Shown here one piece after another: positions 32,856 through 43,018 of a stretch of DNA of 50,298 nucleotides (position 1 is the stretch's first letter; each line of letters begins with the position of its first letter). Below the pieces are notes generated by a model that had not been told where the DNA came from, ran no database searches, and saw only the letters and a program-made list of their open reading frames with translations. Source of the stretch: Bacteroidales bacterium (GTDB lineage: Bacteria > Bacteroidota > Bacteroidia > Bacteroidales > UBA3824); assembly GCA_017535325.1 (NCBI GenBank), contig JAFXUC010000117.1, positions 1 to 50,298 of the forward strand, read 5' to 3'. The translations under genes were made by a program, and so were the position numbers.

Positions 32856-34859
32856 TTATTCTTTTTCTCCGTATGTAATTTTCGTTATTGCAACATTTCC
32901 TTCACCGTAAATGTATAACGTTTTTAACATACTTAAAATGTCTTTTGTTAATTTGAACGACCAAACAATCTCTTCTCCCGGTGCAACCTGCGTTAAATTA
33001 ACTTGCGGCCAATTCGGATCGTCTGTCCATTGATTAACTCTGAATGCAAGGTAACTCCATGCAGGATCATTTGATACTTGTGTCATATAAATTTTGACAT
33101 ATTCACCTTCTGACAAATCTCCGGTTTCTACATTTTCAAAAAAACCGGCTTTGCTTGCATCCCAGCCAAGTTTTTCTTCTCCCTGCCACAAAATTACAAC
33201 TGAACTTGCAACATTTATAGAAAACGATTTGTCGGTTTTGCCTTCACTATATGTTATTTCAATATCATATTTACCCTCTGTTAAAGCGGCAGGGATATTT
33301 ATAAAAATATTGTTTGCATCTGTTACTGAGTAAGTTGCAGCAACGTCTCCAATTTTTATACTTTCTATCATATTGAAATTGGCACCCGAAACAAAAACAG
33401 ATGATCCGCTTTCTGCTCTTTTGGGTAAAGTAAGGAAGTAAGGCTTGGAAGGTGCTCCAGCCCAAACTTGTTTCTTAACTTCATCACCATTCAATCCCTG
33501 TGCTGTAAAACCGTCATTTGTCCAGTTTCCTGAAACACCTGCCGCTTGTGACACAACATAAAATGTCAGTGTGGTACCGTCTGCGTTTGCCTGAATTTCT
33601 GTTGCTTCAAAACCATGTACGGAAATTCCTTTAACGTAATTCAGATTTTTACCTGTGATAGTAGTTTTTTCTCCGCAATTAACGTTTACCTGTTCAGGGG
33701 TATCCTCAGAAGCACCGTTTATCAGGAACGGAACGATTTTGATGTCCTTGTTTACAGAAGTTCCGTTTGCAGTTGTAAAAACAGCATTGCTTTTTACATC
33801 CTCTGCCAAAGTTACGGTAAGAGAATTGTTGTCAGCGGCAATTTTAAAATCCTCTGCTTTAACATCCACACCACCAAGTTTTATAGAAGAAATTAAATCC
33901 AAATCGTTTCCTGTAAAAGTTACGGTTTCTCCTAACAAATAAAAATCCAAGCCGTCAGCATATTGTACATCATTGATAACCGGTGATAACAATTCAATCT
34001 CTCCGGCAGGAACATTAATTCCTGAGCCGGGAATTACAGTAACGCTACCGGTCTTGGTTGTTGCAGGAACAGTGAAAGTAATTGCAGTTTCGGATTGCGA
34101 GTCAAAACTTGTAACTTCCGCACCTTCTAATTTTACGGTTCTTACCAAATCCATATCTTTGCCGCTGACAGTGATTTTATCAACGCCCGGTTTGTAGGCT
34201 TTGCTTTCAAACGAGGATGAAGAAGGCAGCGTAACATCAAGTTTTTCGTCAGAATAAGCAGAACCTTCTCCGTCTGAGACTGCAATGTTGCCGCTTTGTG
34301 CCGCATCAGGTACAACAACAACGATTTGGTCGTTTGTCTGTGATTTAAAAGCGTCCTTTTCAACAATTTGGTTTGAAGCGAAAACTACGCTTTGTACAAG
34401 ACTCAAATAATCACCTGTTATAGTAATTTCCTGTCCCGGCTTGGCAGTTGCGGGCGAAAAACTTTCCAATACCAAAGCACCGACTTTTATTGCCACTTTT
34501 GAAGTAATGGTGTTGCCGTCGGAGAGTTTGAAAAGAATGTTTCCTGAAACAAAATTTTTGTCGTTAGGAAGTTTTACTTCAAAATATCCGTCTTTTACAT
34601 TTTGAAATTCCGAACTTGAAACTTCAATACCGCTGCCGTCGAGAGAAGGAAGAACTACGGCAGATATACTGCCGAGGTCTTGTCCCGATATTTTAAGAAC
34701 GCCGCCTCTGTTTACATTACCGGGACCGACAGTCCAAATTTGCGTACCTTTGTCATCATCGTCGTCCTTACAGCCGGTGAAAAACACACCGGCAGCAAGC
34801 AACGTTATTAATGAAAACATTAACGCAAAACTTATATGTTTCTTATTTAATGATTGCAT
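32856..34859 (-). CDS. surface lipoprotein with about six IPT/TIG domains and a glycan-binding-like C-terminal domain
   Basis: The 667-residue protein has a lipoprotein signal (lipobox FFTGC at residue 30) with acidic residues after the Cys (KDDDDDKG), so it is likely surface-exposed. Six tandem IPT-like units are recognisable by a recurring SGxxLxxV pattern: LKISGQDLGSISAVVL, EITITGDYLSLVQSVVF, ITVSGKDMDLVRTVKL, VTFTGNDLDLISSIKL, TTITGKNLNYVKGISV and VFVSGANFNMIESIKI. The last 110 residues form a jelly-roll-like segment (WSYLAFRVNQWTDDPNWPQV). In SusC/SusD loci this position is held by surface glycan-binding proteins. It is the last gene of the operon, 27 bp after the preceding lipoprotein. 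Confidence 0.8.
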   Translation of the reverse strand: MQSLNKKHISFALMFSLITLLAAGVFFTGCKDDDDDKGTQIWTVGPGNVNRGGVLKISGQDLGSISAVVLPSLDGSGIEVSSSEFQNVKDGYFEVKLPNDKNFVSGNILFKLSDGNTITSKVAIKVGALVLESFSPATAKPGQEITITGDYLSLVQSVVFASNQIVEKDAFKSQTNDQIVVVVPDAAQSGNIAVSDGEGSAYSDEKLDVTLPSSSSFESKAYKPGVDKITVSGKDMDLVRTVKLEGAEVTSFDSQSETAITFTVPATTKTGSVTVIPGSGINVPAGEIELLSPVINDVQYADGLDFYLLGETVTFTGNDLDLISSIKLGGVDVKAEDFKIAADNNSLTVTLAEDVKSNAVFTTANGTSVNKDIKIVPFLINGASEDTPEQVNVNCGEKTTITGKNLNYVKGISVHGFEATEIQANADGTTLTFYVVSQAAGVSGNWTNDGFTAQGLNGDEVKKQVWAGAPSKPYFLTLPKRAESGSSVFVSGANFNMIESIKIGDVAATYSVTDANNIFINIPAALTEGKYDIEITYSEGKTDKSFSINVASSVVILWQGEEKLGWDASKAGFFENVETGDLSEGEYVKIYMTQVSNDPAWSYLAFRVNQWTDDPNWPQVNLTQVAPGEEIVWSFKLTKDILSMLKTLYIYGEGNVAITKITYGEKE

Positions 34860-34886
34860 AATAAATTCTGTTTTTTGATTAACTTT

Positions 34887-36197
34887 TTAATATTTAGTTA
34901 CACGGATATTATCTATGTAGATAACAGGTGTACATTCCACACCGCTTTTTTCTCCGTCCCATACAAACATCGTAAGGCTTGCAAAATCTTCCGCACTGGA
35001 AAGTGTTTTTTCAGGAGAAGCAGTTGCCGCGCCATAGGTAAAACTGCTGAAAGGTACAGTTACCGTTACCCATTTGCCGTCGGTATCGAACGAGCCGCCG
35101 TTGTCTTTCCAAGGTGTGTAATGTGCGCGTGCGTATGTTTCACCCTGGAAGTGTGTGTTGTTGGCACCGGCACTGTTGCCTCCGTTGCCGCTAAGCGATA
35201 CCACTTTGACTCCGGCAAACATAATCTGCATCGAAAGATTTGTCCAAGGTTTGTCTTTCGGAATGCAAATCTCGAATTTCAGACACATATTTTTCCAATT
35301 GGTAAAATCAGCAGCATTATAAAGTGCCTTGCCTTGTCCTGCCTGGTCGAAAACCTCAGGATCGTCCCAAGAACCTGCCCAATATTCAAATGCAAACTGT
35401 CCGTCATTCCAAGTTTTATCTTCCAATATGGCAGCACCGTCACCAAATTGAAGACAGTTGCCGGAAATAGCACCGTCGAAAGTGGTAATTTTAGGCTCAT
35501 GCCAGCCTTGAAATCCAAATCCGTCATCAAAGGTAAACAAAACGCCTTCGTCTTCCAACATATTGAATGCTGATTTCCCTGCTCCGTAAACCGAACTGAC
35601 TACAATATTGCCTTTAACCAATCCGTCAGGAACTGTAACTTTCAATTCGTTTTCCGAAACATAGGTATAAGGAACTTCACCAATGCCCGGCAACGAAACT
35701 GACAGTTGGTCTTCGTCTTGATAAAATCCGGCACCTTTGATTGTAATTTCATCACCTGCCTTGGGATATTCAAGTGATACAGCGGTTATTTTGGGCTGTA
35801 TTTTATTTACAGGCAAATAATACTGTGTTCTTTTTCCACTGTTGGTTATAATGGTTAAAGAATCGTTCTGAACCGTCCATGACGAAGTCGGAACAGTAAC
35901 AATAATGCAGTTGCTTGTTACGTAAGTCGGAACAACAAGTGCCTTTTGGTCGTTGAATAAAATTTGATGCGTACCGCTCAGACCGGAACCCATAATAGCA
36001 ATTGTCTGTCCCATAGAAACACGTTCCATAAGCGAGTCGGCAACATTCGGGTCGGTAGGTCTGATGTAATTAACCACCGGAGTCGCATCGTCCTCATCGT
36101 CATCGTCGCAACTTGCGAGTGAAAGACTGCCAAGAGCCATACAACCCGCTACTGCAAGAAACGGCAATTTATGTTTAAGAAAGTTGTTCATAATCAT
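34887..36197 (-). CDS. surface glycan-binding lipoprotein (SGBP) of the PUL
   Basis: The 436-residue protein has a lipoprotein signal (MNNFLKHKLPFLAVAGCMALG, lipobox LASC) followed by acidic residues DDDDED. Two IPT-like domains follow (IAIMGSGLSGTHQILFND and DEITIKGAGFYQDEDQLSV), then a 220-residue beta-sandwich (LFTFDDGFGFQGWHEPKI ... PVIYIDNIRV), with GSWDDPEVFDQAG, QIMFAGVKVVSLSGNGG and WKDNGGSFDTDGKWVTV. This is the layout of surface glycan-binding proteins encoded next to susD in Bacteroidota, which hold the polysaccharide for the SusC/SusD complex. Gap to SusD is 21 bp. Two in-frame ATG starts (36197, 36191) are equally good. Confidence 0.85.
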   Translation of the reverse strand: MIMNNFLKHKLPFLAVAGCMALGSLSLASCDDDDEDDATPVVNYIRPTDPNVADSLMERVSMGQTIAIMGSGLSGTHQILFNDQKALVVPTYVTSNCIIVTVPTSSWTVQNDSLTIITNSGKRTQYYLPVNKIQPKITAVSLEYPKAGDEITIKGAGFYQDEDQLSVSLPGIGEVPYTYVSENELKVTVPDGLVKGNIVVSSVYGAGKSAFNMLEDEGVLFTFDDGFGFQGWHEPKITTFDGAISGNCLQFGDGAAILEDKTWNDGQFAFEYWAGSWDDPEVFDQAGQGKALYNAADFTNWKNMCLKFEICIPKDKPWTNLSMQIMFAGVKVVSLSGNGGNSAGANNTHFQGETYARAHYTPWKDNGGSFDTDGKWVTVTVPFSSFTYGAATASPEKTLSSAEDFASLTMFVWDGEKSGVECTPVIYIDNIRVTKY

Positions 36198-36218
36198 CTA
36201 ATTCTAAATTAAACAGTT

Positions 36219-38117
36219 TTACAAATTTGCAAAATTATCGGCTTTGTAGTAATCAACACTGCCGAAATCGTATGTATCGGGTTGATAATCGCTGCCAAGG
36301 TTCGGGTTGGCAACAACGTCCGATTGCGGGAAAGGCAAACGGAGTTCTTTGTTGTTGGCTCCTTTGATAACCTGCGTTAATTTAAACGACCTCAAAGTAG
36401 TTGATGTTGCGGTATATTTTTTCTCGTCAATACCGTAAACACCTTTGAGTTCGTCTGCACTGTAATAGCCGCGTTCCTGAGCAAGGAGTTTTGCTTTTGC
36501 ACCCGACAAGTCATAATCGCCTTGACGGACAAAGTCAAACCAAGTATCGCCTTCGTATGCAAGTTCTCTGCGGCGTTCGTTCATAAGTTCGTCAAATGTA
36601 ACAGTTCCTTCTATCTCTGTTGCATGGGCTCTTTTTCTTACAGCATTGTAATATTGAAGTGCTGTTGCGTCCGAGGTAGAACGGGAGGCAGCGTCAGAGG
36701 CAGCAGGCATACAAGCCTCCACATAAACTAAATAAACGTCTGACAATCTAAGCAAATGCGTCGGCATTGCACCGCACATACCGCTTGAAGGTACACCGTT
36801 TTCTGCAATGTGGTCGGCAGAGTTTCCGTAAACGGTTTTCATACCCGCTTGTGCTCCTGTCGGAGATGAAAATACAGAAGTGGTGGCATCAGGACCTGCA
36901 AAACGGTTGCAGGTATTGTAATCGTTGTCGCAATTATTGACAAAACCCTCTTTGTCGCGCCACCAGTTCCAATAATAATCTCCGTACATTGACATTGTTA
37001 CCTGACGGCGCACATCAACGTTGCCTTGTTTGCTGACAGAAAAAGCAGCAGCGTCTTTTTCTTTGTCATAATTGTCCTTTATAGCGTTTGGATCGTCGAC
37101 GTAAGCGTAAGCGGTTGCTTTTATTGATGCAGGGTTTGTGACATCAACGTCAAAAAGTTGTTGGAGTTCCAACGAAGGACCTCCCCATTCTCCCCAACCG
37201 TTGCCTGTACCTCCAAAAATAGAGGCTACAAAGTCGGGCTGACACCAGTTGTTGATAGTCCATCGTGATGCAGAGACTGCCCATTGGAGAGTAATCAAGC
37301 CCTCCTGACATTTTTTGCCGGTTGACATTCTAAAAATATCTTCATAATTTTCCATAAGGACGCGGCCTGACTGTTCAATTACGTTTTGGGCATGTTCTTT
37401 TGCTTTTTCAAGAATTGCGGCGTTGAGCGAGCCGTCTTTTGAGGCTGCCGCTTGAAGATAAACTTTTGCTAAAAGACCTTCTGCCGAATAATAATCAACA
37501 CGGCCTTCTGTACCGCTGGTTTTTGGAAGAAGTTCCATAGCACGAAGCAAAGTGTTGATTATATAATCATAAACGTCCTGCTCGCGGTATCTTCTAAGTT
37601 CAAATGACGAACCCGTTTCTACAACATCTTTGGTACTGTGAATAATCGGCACCGAACCCCAAGAGCGTACAAGGTAGAAATAAGCCATACTTTTGATTAC
37701 CATAGCCTCTCCAAGACATTGGTTTTTAACTGTTTGACTTACACTGCCCTCAGCCTTTGAAATATATTCCATTGCAGTGTTGCAGTGCGAAATAACAAGC
37801 CAAAGAGCATTAGAAGCATCTGCCAAATCAGCCTGAGATGCGTTGAACGACATTGTATAGAAAACGTCTTTATCGCCGGCCATCCAATTGCCGGAAAGTT
37901 TATCACCGATATTGTAGATACCACGGAGATAATCGTTCCAAGGAGAAGCATAAAGTGTATTTACTGCGGCAATACACTGGTCATCATTCTTAAAATAATC
38001 ACCGACAGTAAAACTGTCCTCCGTAGGACGGTCAAGGAAATCTTCGCACGACTGAAAAAACATAGCCGCAACAAGAAGTCCTAAACCTGCTAATTTATGT
38101 ATATTAATTTTTTTCAT
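36219..38117 (-). CDS. susD: SusD-family outer-membrane glycan-binding lipoprotein
   Basis: The start at 38117 (MKKINIHKLAGLGLLVAAMF) is an ATG, while the longer frame to 38126 needs GTG; the lipobox is FFQSC and EDFLDRP follows, as in nearly all SusD proteins. The 632-residue product shows the SusD helical repeat framework (AVNTLYASPWNDYLRGIYN, KSMAYFYLVRSWGSVPII, RRELAYEGDTWFDFVRQGDY) and the C-terminal LRLPFPQSDVVANPNLG segment. It is longer than average (about 500-600). It binds the substrate at the outer membrane and acts with the SusC partner gene, 17 bp upstream in the operon. Confidence is high for the family, low for the exact glycan. Confidence 0.93.
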   Translation of the reverse strand: MKKINIHKLAGLGLLVAAMFFQSCEDFLDRPTEDSFTVGDYFKNDDQCIAAVNTLYASPWNDYLRGIYNIGDKLSGNWMAGDKDVFYTMSFNASQADLADASNALWLVISHCNTAMEYISKAEGSVSQTVKNQCLGEAMVIKSMAYFYLVRSWGSVPIIHSTKDVVETGSSFELRRYREQDVYDYIINTLLRAMELLPKTSGTEGRVDYYSAEGLLAKVYLQAAASKDGSLNAAILEKAKEHAQNVIEQSGRVLMENYEDIFRMSTGKKCQEGLITLQWAVSASRWTINNWCQPDFVASIFGGTGNGWGEWGGPSLELQQLFDVDVTNPASIKATAYAYVDDPNAIKDNYDKEKDAAAFSVSKQGNVDVRRQVTMSMYGDYYWNWWRDKEGFVNNCDNDYNTCNRFAGPDATTSVFSSPTGAQAGMKTVYGNSADHIAENGVPSSGMCGAMPTHLLRLSDVYLVYVEACMPAASDAASRSTSDATALQYYNAVRKRAHATEIEGTVTFDELMNERRRELAYEGDTWFDFVRQGDYDLSGAKAKLLAQERGYYSADELKGVYGIDEKKYTATSTTLRSFKLTQVIKGANNKELRLPFPQSDVVANPNLGSDYQPDTYDFGSVDYYKADNFANL

Positions 38118-38134
38118 TTTAATCACTTTTTTAA

Positions 38135-41100
38135 TTAGAAAGCAACATTAAGTCCGAATGAAATAATTCTCGGAGTCGGATAACGTCCGTTGTCCAAACC
38201 GATAACATAGTCAGAAGTAGAACTTGTACCAATTTCAGGATCCATGCCGCTGTATTTTGTAAAAGTATACAAATTGCTTACCGTAGCCGAAACTTTAACA
38301 GCATCTATATGCCATTTGCCAATAAGCGATTTCGGAAGATTGTATGCCAATGAGAGTGATTTAATCTTCAAATAAGAACCGTCTTCAACATAACGATCCG
38401 AAAGACGCTTGTTGTTTGAAGGGTCGCCAACTACGGCACGTGGTACATCTGTCCCTGAATTGGAAATTTTTACATTTGTCGGGTCGTCTATCCAACTTGT
38501 AATTTGAATAGGATTACCGTTTGCATCGTTATAACCGTCAACAGTTGCCGGATAGGTTTTGTCAGGATCGATTGCAACTAACTGGGCATGGTCAAGAACA
38601 TCCTTTGTCTGATTAATCCAGACATTGTCCATTCCATTAAGACGGCGGCCGTTGTAGTTGTAAATGTCGTTGCCGTATGAGAAGGTCAAAAACAATCCGA
38701 GTTCAAAGCCTTTATAAGTGAATGTATTTGTAAGACCGCCTGTAAATTTGGGATTAGGATTACCTATAACCGTAAGGTCTTTTTCGTTGATAACGCCATC
38801 ACCGTTAATATCTTCATATTTAAGGTCTCCGATCCAAGTTCCATTTGAACGGCTGATACTTTTTGTGAATGTTTTATTACCGTTTTCATCAATGTTGCCA
38901 TCACGCGGACTGTTAAGCAAGTCGTCATAACTTTGATAAACGCCTGCGACTTTGTAACCGTAGAACTGGTAAAGCGGAGAACCTTCTTGTGAAATAGCAA
39001 CCTGGTCAGTCCATTGTCCTACACCATAAATTGCCGAATTACCCGATCCGCTTAAACTTACGAGTTCATTTTTGTTGAACGAAAGCTGGAAATTGGTTGT
39101 CCATTCAAAACCTTTCTTGTTGATGTTGGTGGTATTAACTGTAATTTCAAGACCTTTGTTGTTGATTTCGCCGAAGTTTCCGGAAGGTGCTTTAAGAACC
39201 GCTGAACCATTGCCGGAAGTACCCATATAAGAAGGAAGTTGCATTGTCATCAACATGTCTTTTGACACCTTGTTGTATAATTCAACAATAAGACTGAATC
39301 TGTCTTTTAAGAAACTAAGGTCAAGACCTAAGTTCCAAGATGTCTGAGTTTCCCAACCGACTTGTTCGTTAGGAATGTTTGTAATTTGGTATGTTGCACC
39401 AAGAGCATTTTCATCGCTTGCACCCGATGCACCCCAAAGGTAAGAACCGATATTGTCGTTACCAACCTGTCCCCAGCCGATACGGAGTCTTGCAGTAGAT
39501 ATTTTAGCAGCATTGAAAGCCGACTGCAAGAAACTCTCCTGATGTGCGTTCCATGACGCCGAAACTGAATGGAAATTACCCCAACGGTTTTCAGGTCCGA
39601 AGTTTGACGAAGCATCACGGCGATAGGTGTAAGTCATATTGTATTTTCCGTTATAACTGTAATTGAAACGTCCGAAAAGAGACACCCTTGAACTTGAACC
39701 GTGTCCCGAACCAATTTGGTATGAGGCTTTGGATGCAAGTTTTACTTCTTCTATATCATTGCTTTCCAAGTCAGTACCAAAACCTGACAAATATGACCAT
39801 GTGGATTCTGATGTTTCCTGACCAGCCATTGCAGTGATATTGTGGACATCGAACAAAGTCTTGGAATAAGTGATATAGTTTTTAACCTCCCAATAAAGTG
39901 ATTTGTTGCTTTGTTGGCGGATTTCGTTTTGAGCCTGATTAAACGAACCGTAAGAGATATAAGGTTCAAAATGGTGAGCGTTAGACCAAAGATAATCCGT
40001 ATTGTATTCCGTTCTTAAAGTCAGCCCTTCAATAAATTTAATTTCCGCAAAAAGATTGGAAACAAGGTCATAACGGTTGAGTACGTTTTTATTGCTCAAT
40101 GCCTGTTCCAACGGATTTCTGCCGCCTTGACCTTCTTTTGTTCCGTTCATCCATTCGCCGTCAACAGTACGGATAGGAATATCAGGAGTTCTTTGATAAG
40201 CCATTGATAGAATACCGTCCTCCGAGTTGGTAAGTCCTAAGTGATCTTCTGACTTAGCGAAAGAAGTGTTTGTTCCTACTTTCAACCAATTAGTAAGGTT
40301 TGCATCAAGGTTGACACGTGTAGAAAAACGTTCATAACTTGTACCTTCCATTGTACCTTCCTGATTGTAATAACCGGCTGACACATAATAGCGTGCCATA
40401 TCGTTTCCGCCGGCAGCGGAAAGTTGATGACTCTGCATTTGTGCGGTACGGAATACAGCATCCTGCCAGTCTGTACCGCTTCCCAACAAAGAAGGATCAA
40501 GAATACTTACATCGGGAGTTGCAACAATACCCTCATTATAAAGTTGTTTTTGGTACTGAGCAAATTCCTTCAAATTCATAACGTCAATTTTGGTTGTCTG
40601 TGTTGCAATACCGTATGTGCCGTTATAATTGAAGTTGGCTTTGCCTTTTTTACCTTTTTTGGTGGTAATAAGTACAACGCCGTTAGCCGCCCTTGAACCG
40701 TAAATAGCGGTAGCAGAAGCGTCCTTCAAAATTTCCATACTCTCAATATCGTCAGGATTGAGGTTTGACAGACCTGAGAATGTACCGTTACCGTTACCAA
40801 GAGCATCACCCAAACCGACATCTGCACCTGATTGTGAAATGTTTTGAATAGGCACTCCGTCCACAACGTAAAGAGGTTGTGAATTTTTGAGTGAAAGTGT
40901 ACCGTTACCACGGATTGAAACGTTCATACCGCCGCCCGGCTGACCTGAGTTAGCAGTAACTTGTACGCCGGCAGCCTTTCCTTGAAGTGCTTGGTCGATA
41001 CCCGCACCGACAAAACCTTCAATGTCTTCTGCGCCGACTGAAATAGAAGAACCCGAAACGTCTGATTTTTTCATTGTTCCGTAACCGACTACGACAACCT

Positions 41101-41428
41101 CGTCAATAGCTTTGGTGTCTTCGCGCATGATTACGTCAAATTTGCTACCACCGGCAGCAGAAATTTCCACATTGTCAAAACCCATGTAAGAGAACACCAA
41201 TGTGGCATTGTCGCTTGAAACGCTCAGGTGATAAACACCATCCATGTCCGTGATTGTACCGTTAGTAGTGCCTTTTTCAACCACGTTGACACCCGGAAGA
41301 GATTGTCCCTGCTCGTCTGTTACCGTTCCCGTAACCGATTTTTGCGCATAACCGGACCCGCAGAAAAATATCAGCCCGATTACAAGCAAAAAGGTTTTCA
41401 AGAACCTCTCTGATAGAAATCTTTCCAT
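38135..41428 (-). CDS. susC: SusC-family TonB-dependent transporter
   Basis: The ATG at 41428 is preferred (a longer frame to 41437 needs TTG). The 1097-residue protein has a signal peptide ending GSGYAQ, a carboxypeptidase-like domain (VTGTVTDEQGQSLPGVNVV), the TonB-box and plug (VVVGYGTMKKSDVSGS, GNGTLSLKNSQPLYVVDGVP, SMEILKDASATAIYGSRAA) and a large beta-barrel ending FGLNVAF. It carries the substrate through the outer membrane using energy from TonB and pairs with the SusD downstream. The gene follows the GH130 gene by 13 bp, so the enzyme gene leads the operon. Family call is certain by signature; substrate is inferred from GH130. Confidence 0.95.
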   Translation of the reverse strand: MERFLSERFLKTFLLVIGLIFFCGSGYAQKSVTGTVTDEQGQSLPGVNVVEKGTTNGTITDMDGVYHLSVSSDNATLVFSYMGFDNVEISAAGGSKFDVIMREDTKAIDEVVVVGYGTMKKSDVSGSSISVGAEDIEGFVGAGIDQALQGKAAGVQVTANSGQPGGGMNVSIRGNGTLSLKNSQPLYVVDGVPIQNISQSGADVGLGDALGNGNGTFSGLSNLNPDDIESMEILKDASATAIYGSRAANGVVLITTKKGKKGKANFNYNGTYGIATQTTKIDVMNLKEFAQYQKQLYNEGIVATPDVSILDPSLLGSGTDWQDAVFRTAQMQSHQLSAAGGNDMARYYVSAGYYNQEGTMEGTSYERFSTRVNLDANLTNWLKVGTNTSFAKSEDHLGLTNSEDGILSMAYQRTPDIPIRTVDGEWMNGTKEGQGGRNPLEQALSNKNVLNRYDLVSNLFAEIKFIEGLTLRTEYNTDYLWSNAHHFEPYISYGSFNQAQNEIRQQSNKSLYWEVKNYITYSKTLFDVHNITAMAGQETSESTWSYLSGFGTDLESNDIEEVKLASKASYQIGSGHGSSSRVSLFGRFNYSYNGKYNMTYTYRRDASSNFGPENRWGNFHSVSASWNAHQESFLQSAFNAAKISTARLRIGWGQVGNDNIGSYLWGASGASDENALGATYQITNIPNEQVGWETQTSWNLGLDLSFLKDRFSLIVELYNKVSKDMLMTMQLPSYMGTSGNGSAVLKAPSGNFGEINNKGLEITVNTTNINKKGFEWTTNFQLSFNKNELVSLSGSGNSAIYGVGQWTDQVAISQEGSPLYQFYGYKVAGVYQSYDDLLNSPRDGNIDENGNKTFTKSISRSNGTWIGDLKYEDINGDGVINEKDLTVIGNPNPKFTGGLTNTFTYKGFELGLFLTFSYGNDIYNYNGRRLNGMDNVWINQTKDVLDHAQLVAIDPDKTYPATVDGYNDANGNPIQITSWIDDPTNVKISNSGTDVPRAVVGDPSNNKRLSDRYVEDGSYLKIKSLSLAYNLPKSLIGKWHIDAVKVSATVSNLYTFTKYSGMDPEIGTSSTSDYVIGLDNGRYPTPRIISFGLNVAF

Positions 41429-41441
41429 TATTAGCAAAAAT

Positions 41442-42629
41442 TTAAGTTAAACTATTTATTTTATTACTCATGTTTTTTTCAACCATATTGATTATCACCT
41501 GAACCGACAAATCACTTCTGAAATTGTCGGAAGGCGTGTTTTTGCAGTAGTCAACCAACTGGGCGACAGATGTCTCCGCAACGTGAAGCCTTGTGTCGGA
41601 GGCGGCATAATAAATTAAAATTCTGCCGTCGTCGTCTTTTATCCAGCCGTTGGAGAAAACCACGTTTGAAACGTCCCCTACCCTTTCGCTGCATTTGGGC
41701 GCGAGGAAATATCCGCCCGGTGAATAAATCACTTCCGAGGGGTCGTCCAAAGAGGTCATAAACATATAAAGCACGTATCTGAGACCCGCCGCCGTGTTTC
41801 TTACGCCGTGAGCCAGACAGAGCCAGCCTTCGGGCGTTTTAATCGGCTGGGGACCCATGCCGTTTTTCACCTCTTTTATAGTGTGATAAATCTTGTTGTC
41901 AATGATCTTTTCTTCTTTTACCTCGGCGTGTTCCATAGTCTCGGAGAGTCCGAAACCGATTCCGCCGCCGCCTCCAACGTCAATAAAACCGTCCTGAGGG
42001 CGCGTGTAAAAAGCGTATTTCCCGTCAATAAATTCGGGGTGGAGAACAACGTTGCGCTGCTGACCCGAATAAGATTTCAGGTCGTCAAGCCTTTCCCAGT
42101 TTTTTAAATCTTTTGTGCGGACTATCCCGGCGTTGGCAACCGCCATAACGGTATCGCCTTCGGGTGCGCTCTTGTCTTTTCTCTCGGTGCAGAAAACGCC
42201 GTAAATCCAGCCGTCTTCATGAGCAGTCAAACGCATGTCGTAAACGTTTGTGTCAGGCTCTTCAAGTTGCGGGATAACAACGGGCGTATCCCAAAACTTG
42301 AAATTGTCAACGCCGTTCGGACTTTCTGCAACGGCGAAAAACGATTTTCTGTCCGCGCCCTCAACCCTTGCCACAACGCAGTATTTGCCGTTAAACTTAA
42401 TCGCTCCGGCGTTGAAAGCGGCGTTAATCATAATTCTTTCCATAAGGAAAGGATTTGTGTTTTCGTTTAAATCGTAACGCCACTCCAAAGGCGCGTGTCC
42501 GGCTGTCAAAACGGGATATTTATAACGTATATAAATTCCGTTTGAAAGTTCCTCCGGCTCGTTTTTCCTTTTCAAGAGGCTTTCGTGAGCCTCTCTTAAT
42601 TTTGATAATCTTTCTGAAAATTTAGTCAT
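41442..42629 (-). CDS. GH130 4-O-beta-D-mannosyl-D-glucose phosphorylase
   Basis: The 395-residue protein matches GH130 subfamily 1, the mannosylglucose phosphorylases. [39 protein letters not shown] and [19 protein letters not shown] are nearly identical to the Bacteroides fragilis enzyme as I recall it, with Asp131 at the position of its proton donor; GGGGGIGFG and [19 protein letters not shown] also fit. It uses phosphate to split mannosyl-glucose into mannose 1-phosphate and glucose in the cytoplasm. There is no signal peptide. It is the first gene of the PUL operon, divergent from the hybrid two-component regulator. Known mannan pathways make mannosyl-glucose with a mannobiose 2-epimerase; an AGE-fold gene lies elsewhere in the window at 17645-19504, not adjacent. 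Confidence 0.93.
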   Translation of the reverse strand: MTKFSERLSKLREAHESLLKRKNEPEELSNGIYIRYKYPVLTAGHAPLEWRYDLNENTNPFLMERIMINAAFNAGAIKFNGKYCVVARVEGADRKSFFAVAESPNGVDNFKFWDTPVVIPQLEEPDTNVYDMRLTAHEDGWIYGVFCTERKDKSAPEGDTVMAVANAGIVRTKDLKNWERLDDLKSYSGQQRNVVLHPEFIDGKYAFYTRPQDGFIDVGGGGGIGFGLSETMEHAEVKEEKIIDNKIYHTIKEVKNGMGPQPIKTPEGWLCLAHGVRNTAAGLRYVLYMFMTSLDDPSEVIYSPGGYFLAPKCSERVGDVSNVVFSNGWIKDDDGRILIYYAASDTRLHVAETSVAQLVDYCKNTPSDNFRSDLSVQVIINMVEKNMSNKINSLT

Positions 42630-43018
42630 TTTTGTTTTTTTTAAATTGTAATTGTTTAATGTTTAAGTGTAATTAGTAATTTTTTTGAAACATAAATATT
42701 TAGTGTAATTATCAGTAAAAAGGTTGCGGTTAACACGCTGCTAAGATATTAAGGGGAAAAGTTTTTTGTGTTAAGTTTTGTCGCTTGTTTGTTAAAATTT
42801 GCACTTAAAGGCATTTGATTTTGTAACTTTTGACATTAAATTTTGTAACATTTTTAAAGTAAAATTTTGATTATTAAGAAGTTAATATTTTGCGACAAGT
42901 TTAAATAATTGTTAATAGAACACTTTAAAAAAGTAAAAAAAATGCTGATTTTTATTCTTTGCAGTTTGAAAAAAAATTATTTATTTTGAAGTCTGAAAAA
43001 GGATTAGGTTAACACATA
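42630..43018. promoter_or_regulatory. divergent regulatory region between the PUL operon and its regulator gene
   Basis: This 389-bp AT-rich stretch has no gene. It contains the direct repeat ATTTTGTAAC at 42818-42827 and 42840-42849, with 22-bp spacing (two helical turns), as expected for a dimeric activator; the hybrid regulator encoded next door has an AraC-type DNA-binding domain. Relatives of the repeat (AGTTTTGTCGC near 42773, TTAAAATTTGC near 42792) lie upstream. A candidate -7 element TATGTTTC is found near 42690 on the minus strand, with no good -33, as is usual for activated promoters. Confidence 0.45.
42958..42988 (+). promoter_or_regulatory. candidate promoter for the hybrid two-component regulator
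   Basis: TTTG (42958-42961) precedes TTATTTTG (42981-42988) by 19 bp on the plus strand. The -7 box has one mismatch to TAnnTTTG. The start would be near 42994, leaving a 25-nt leader before the ATG at 43019. Confidence 0.45.
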
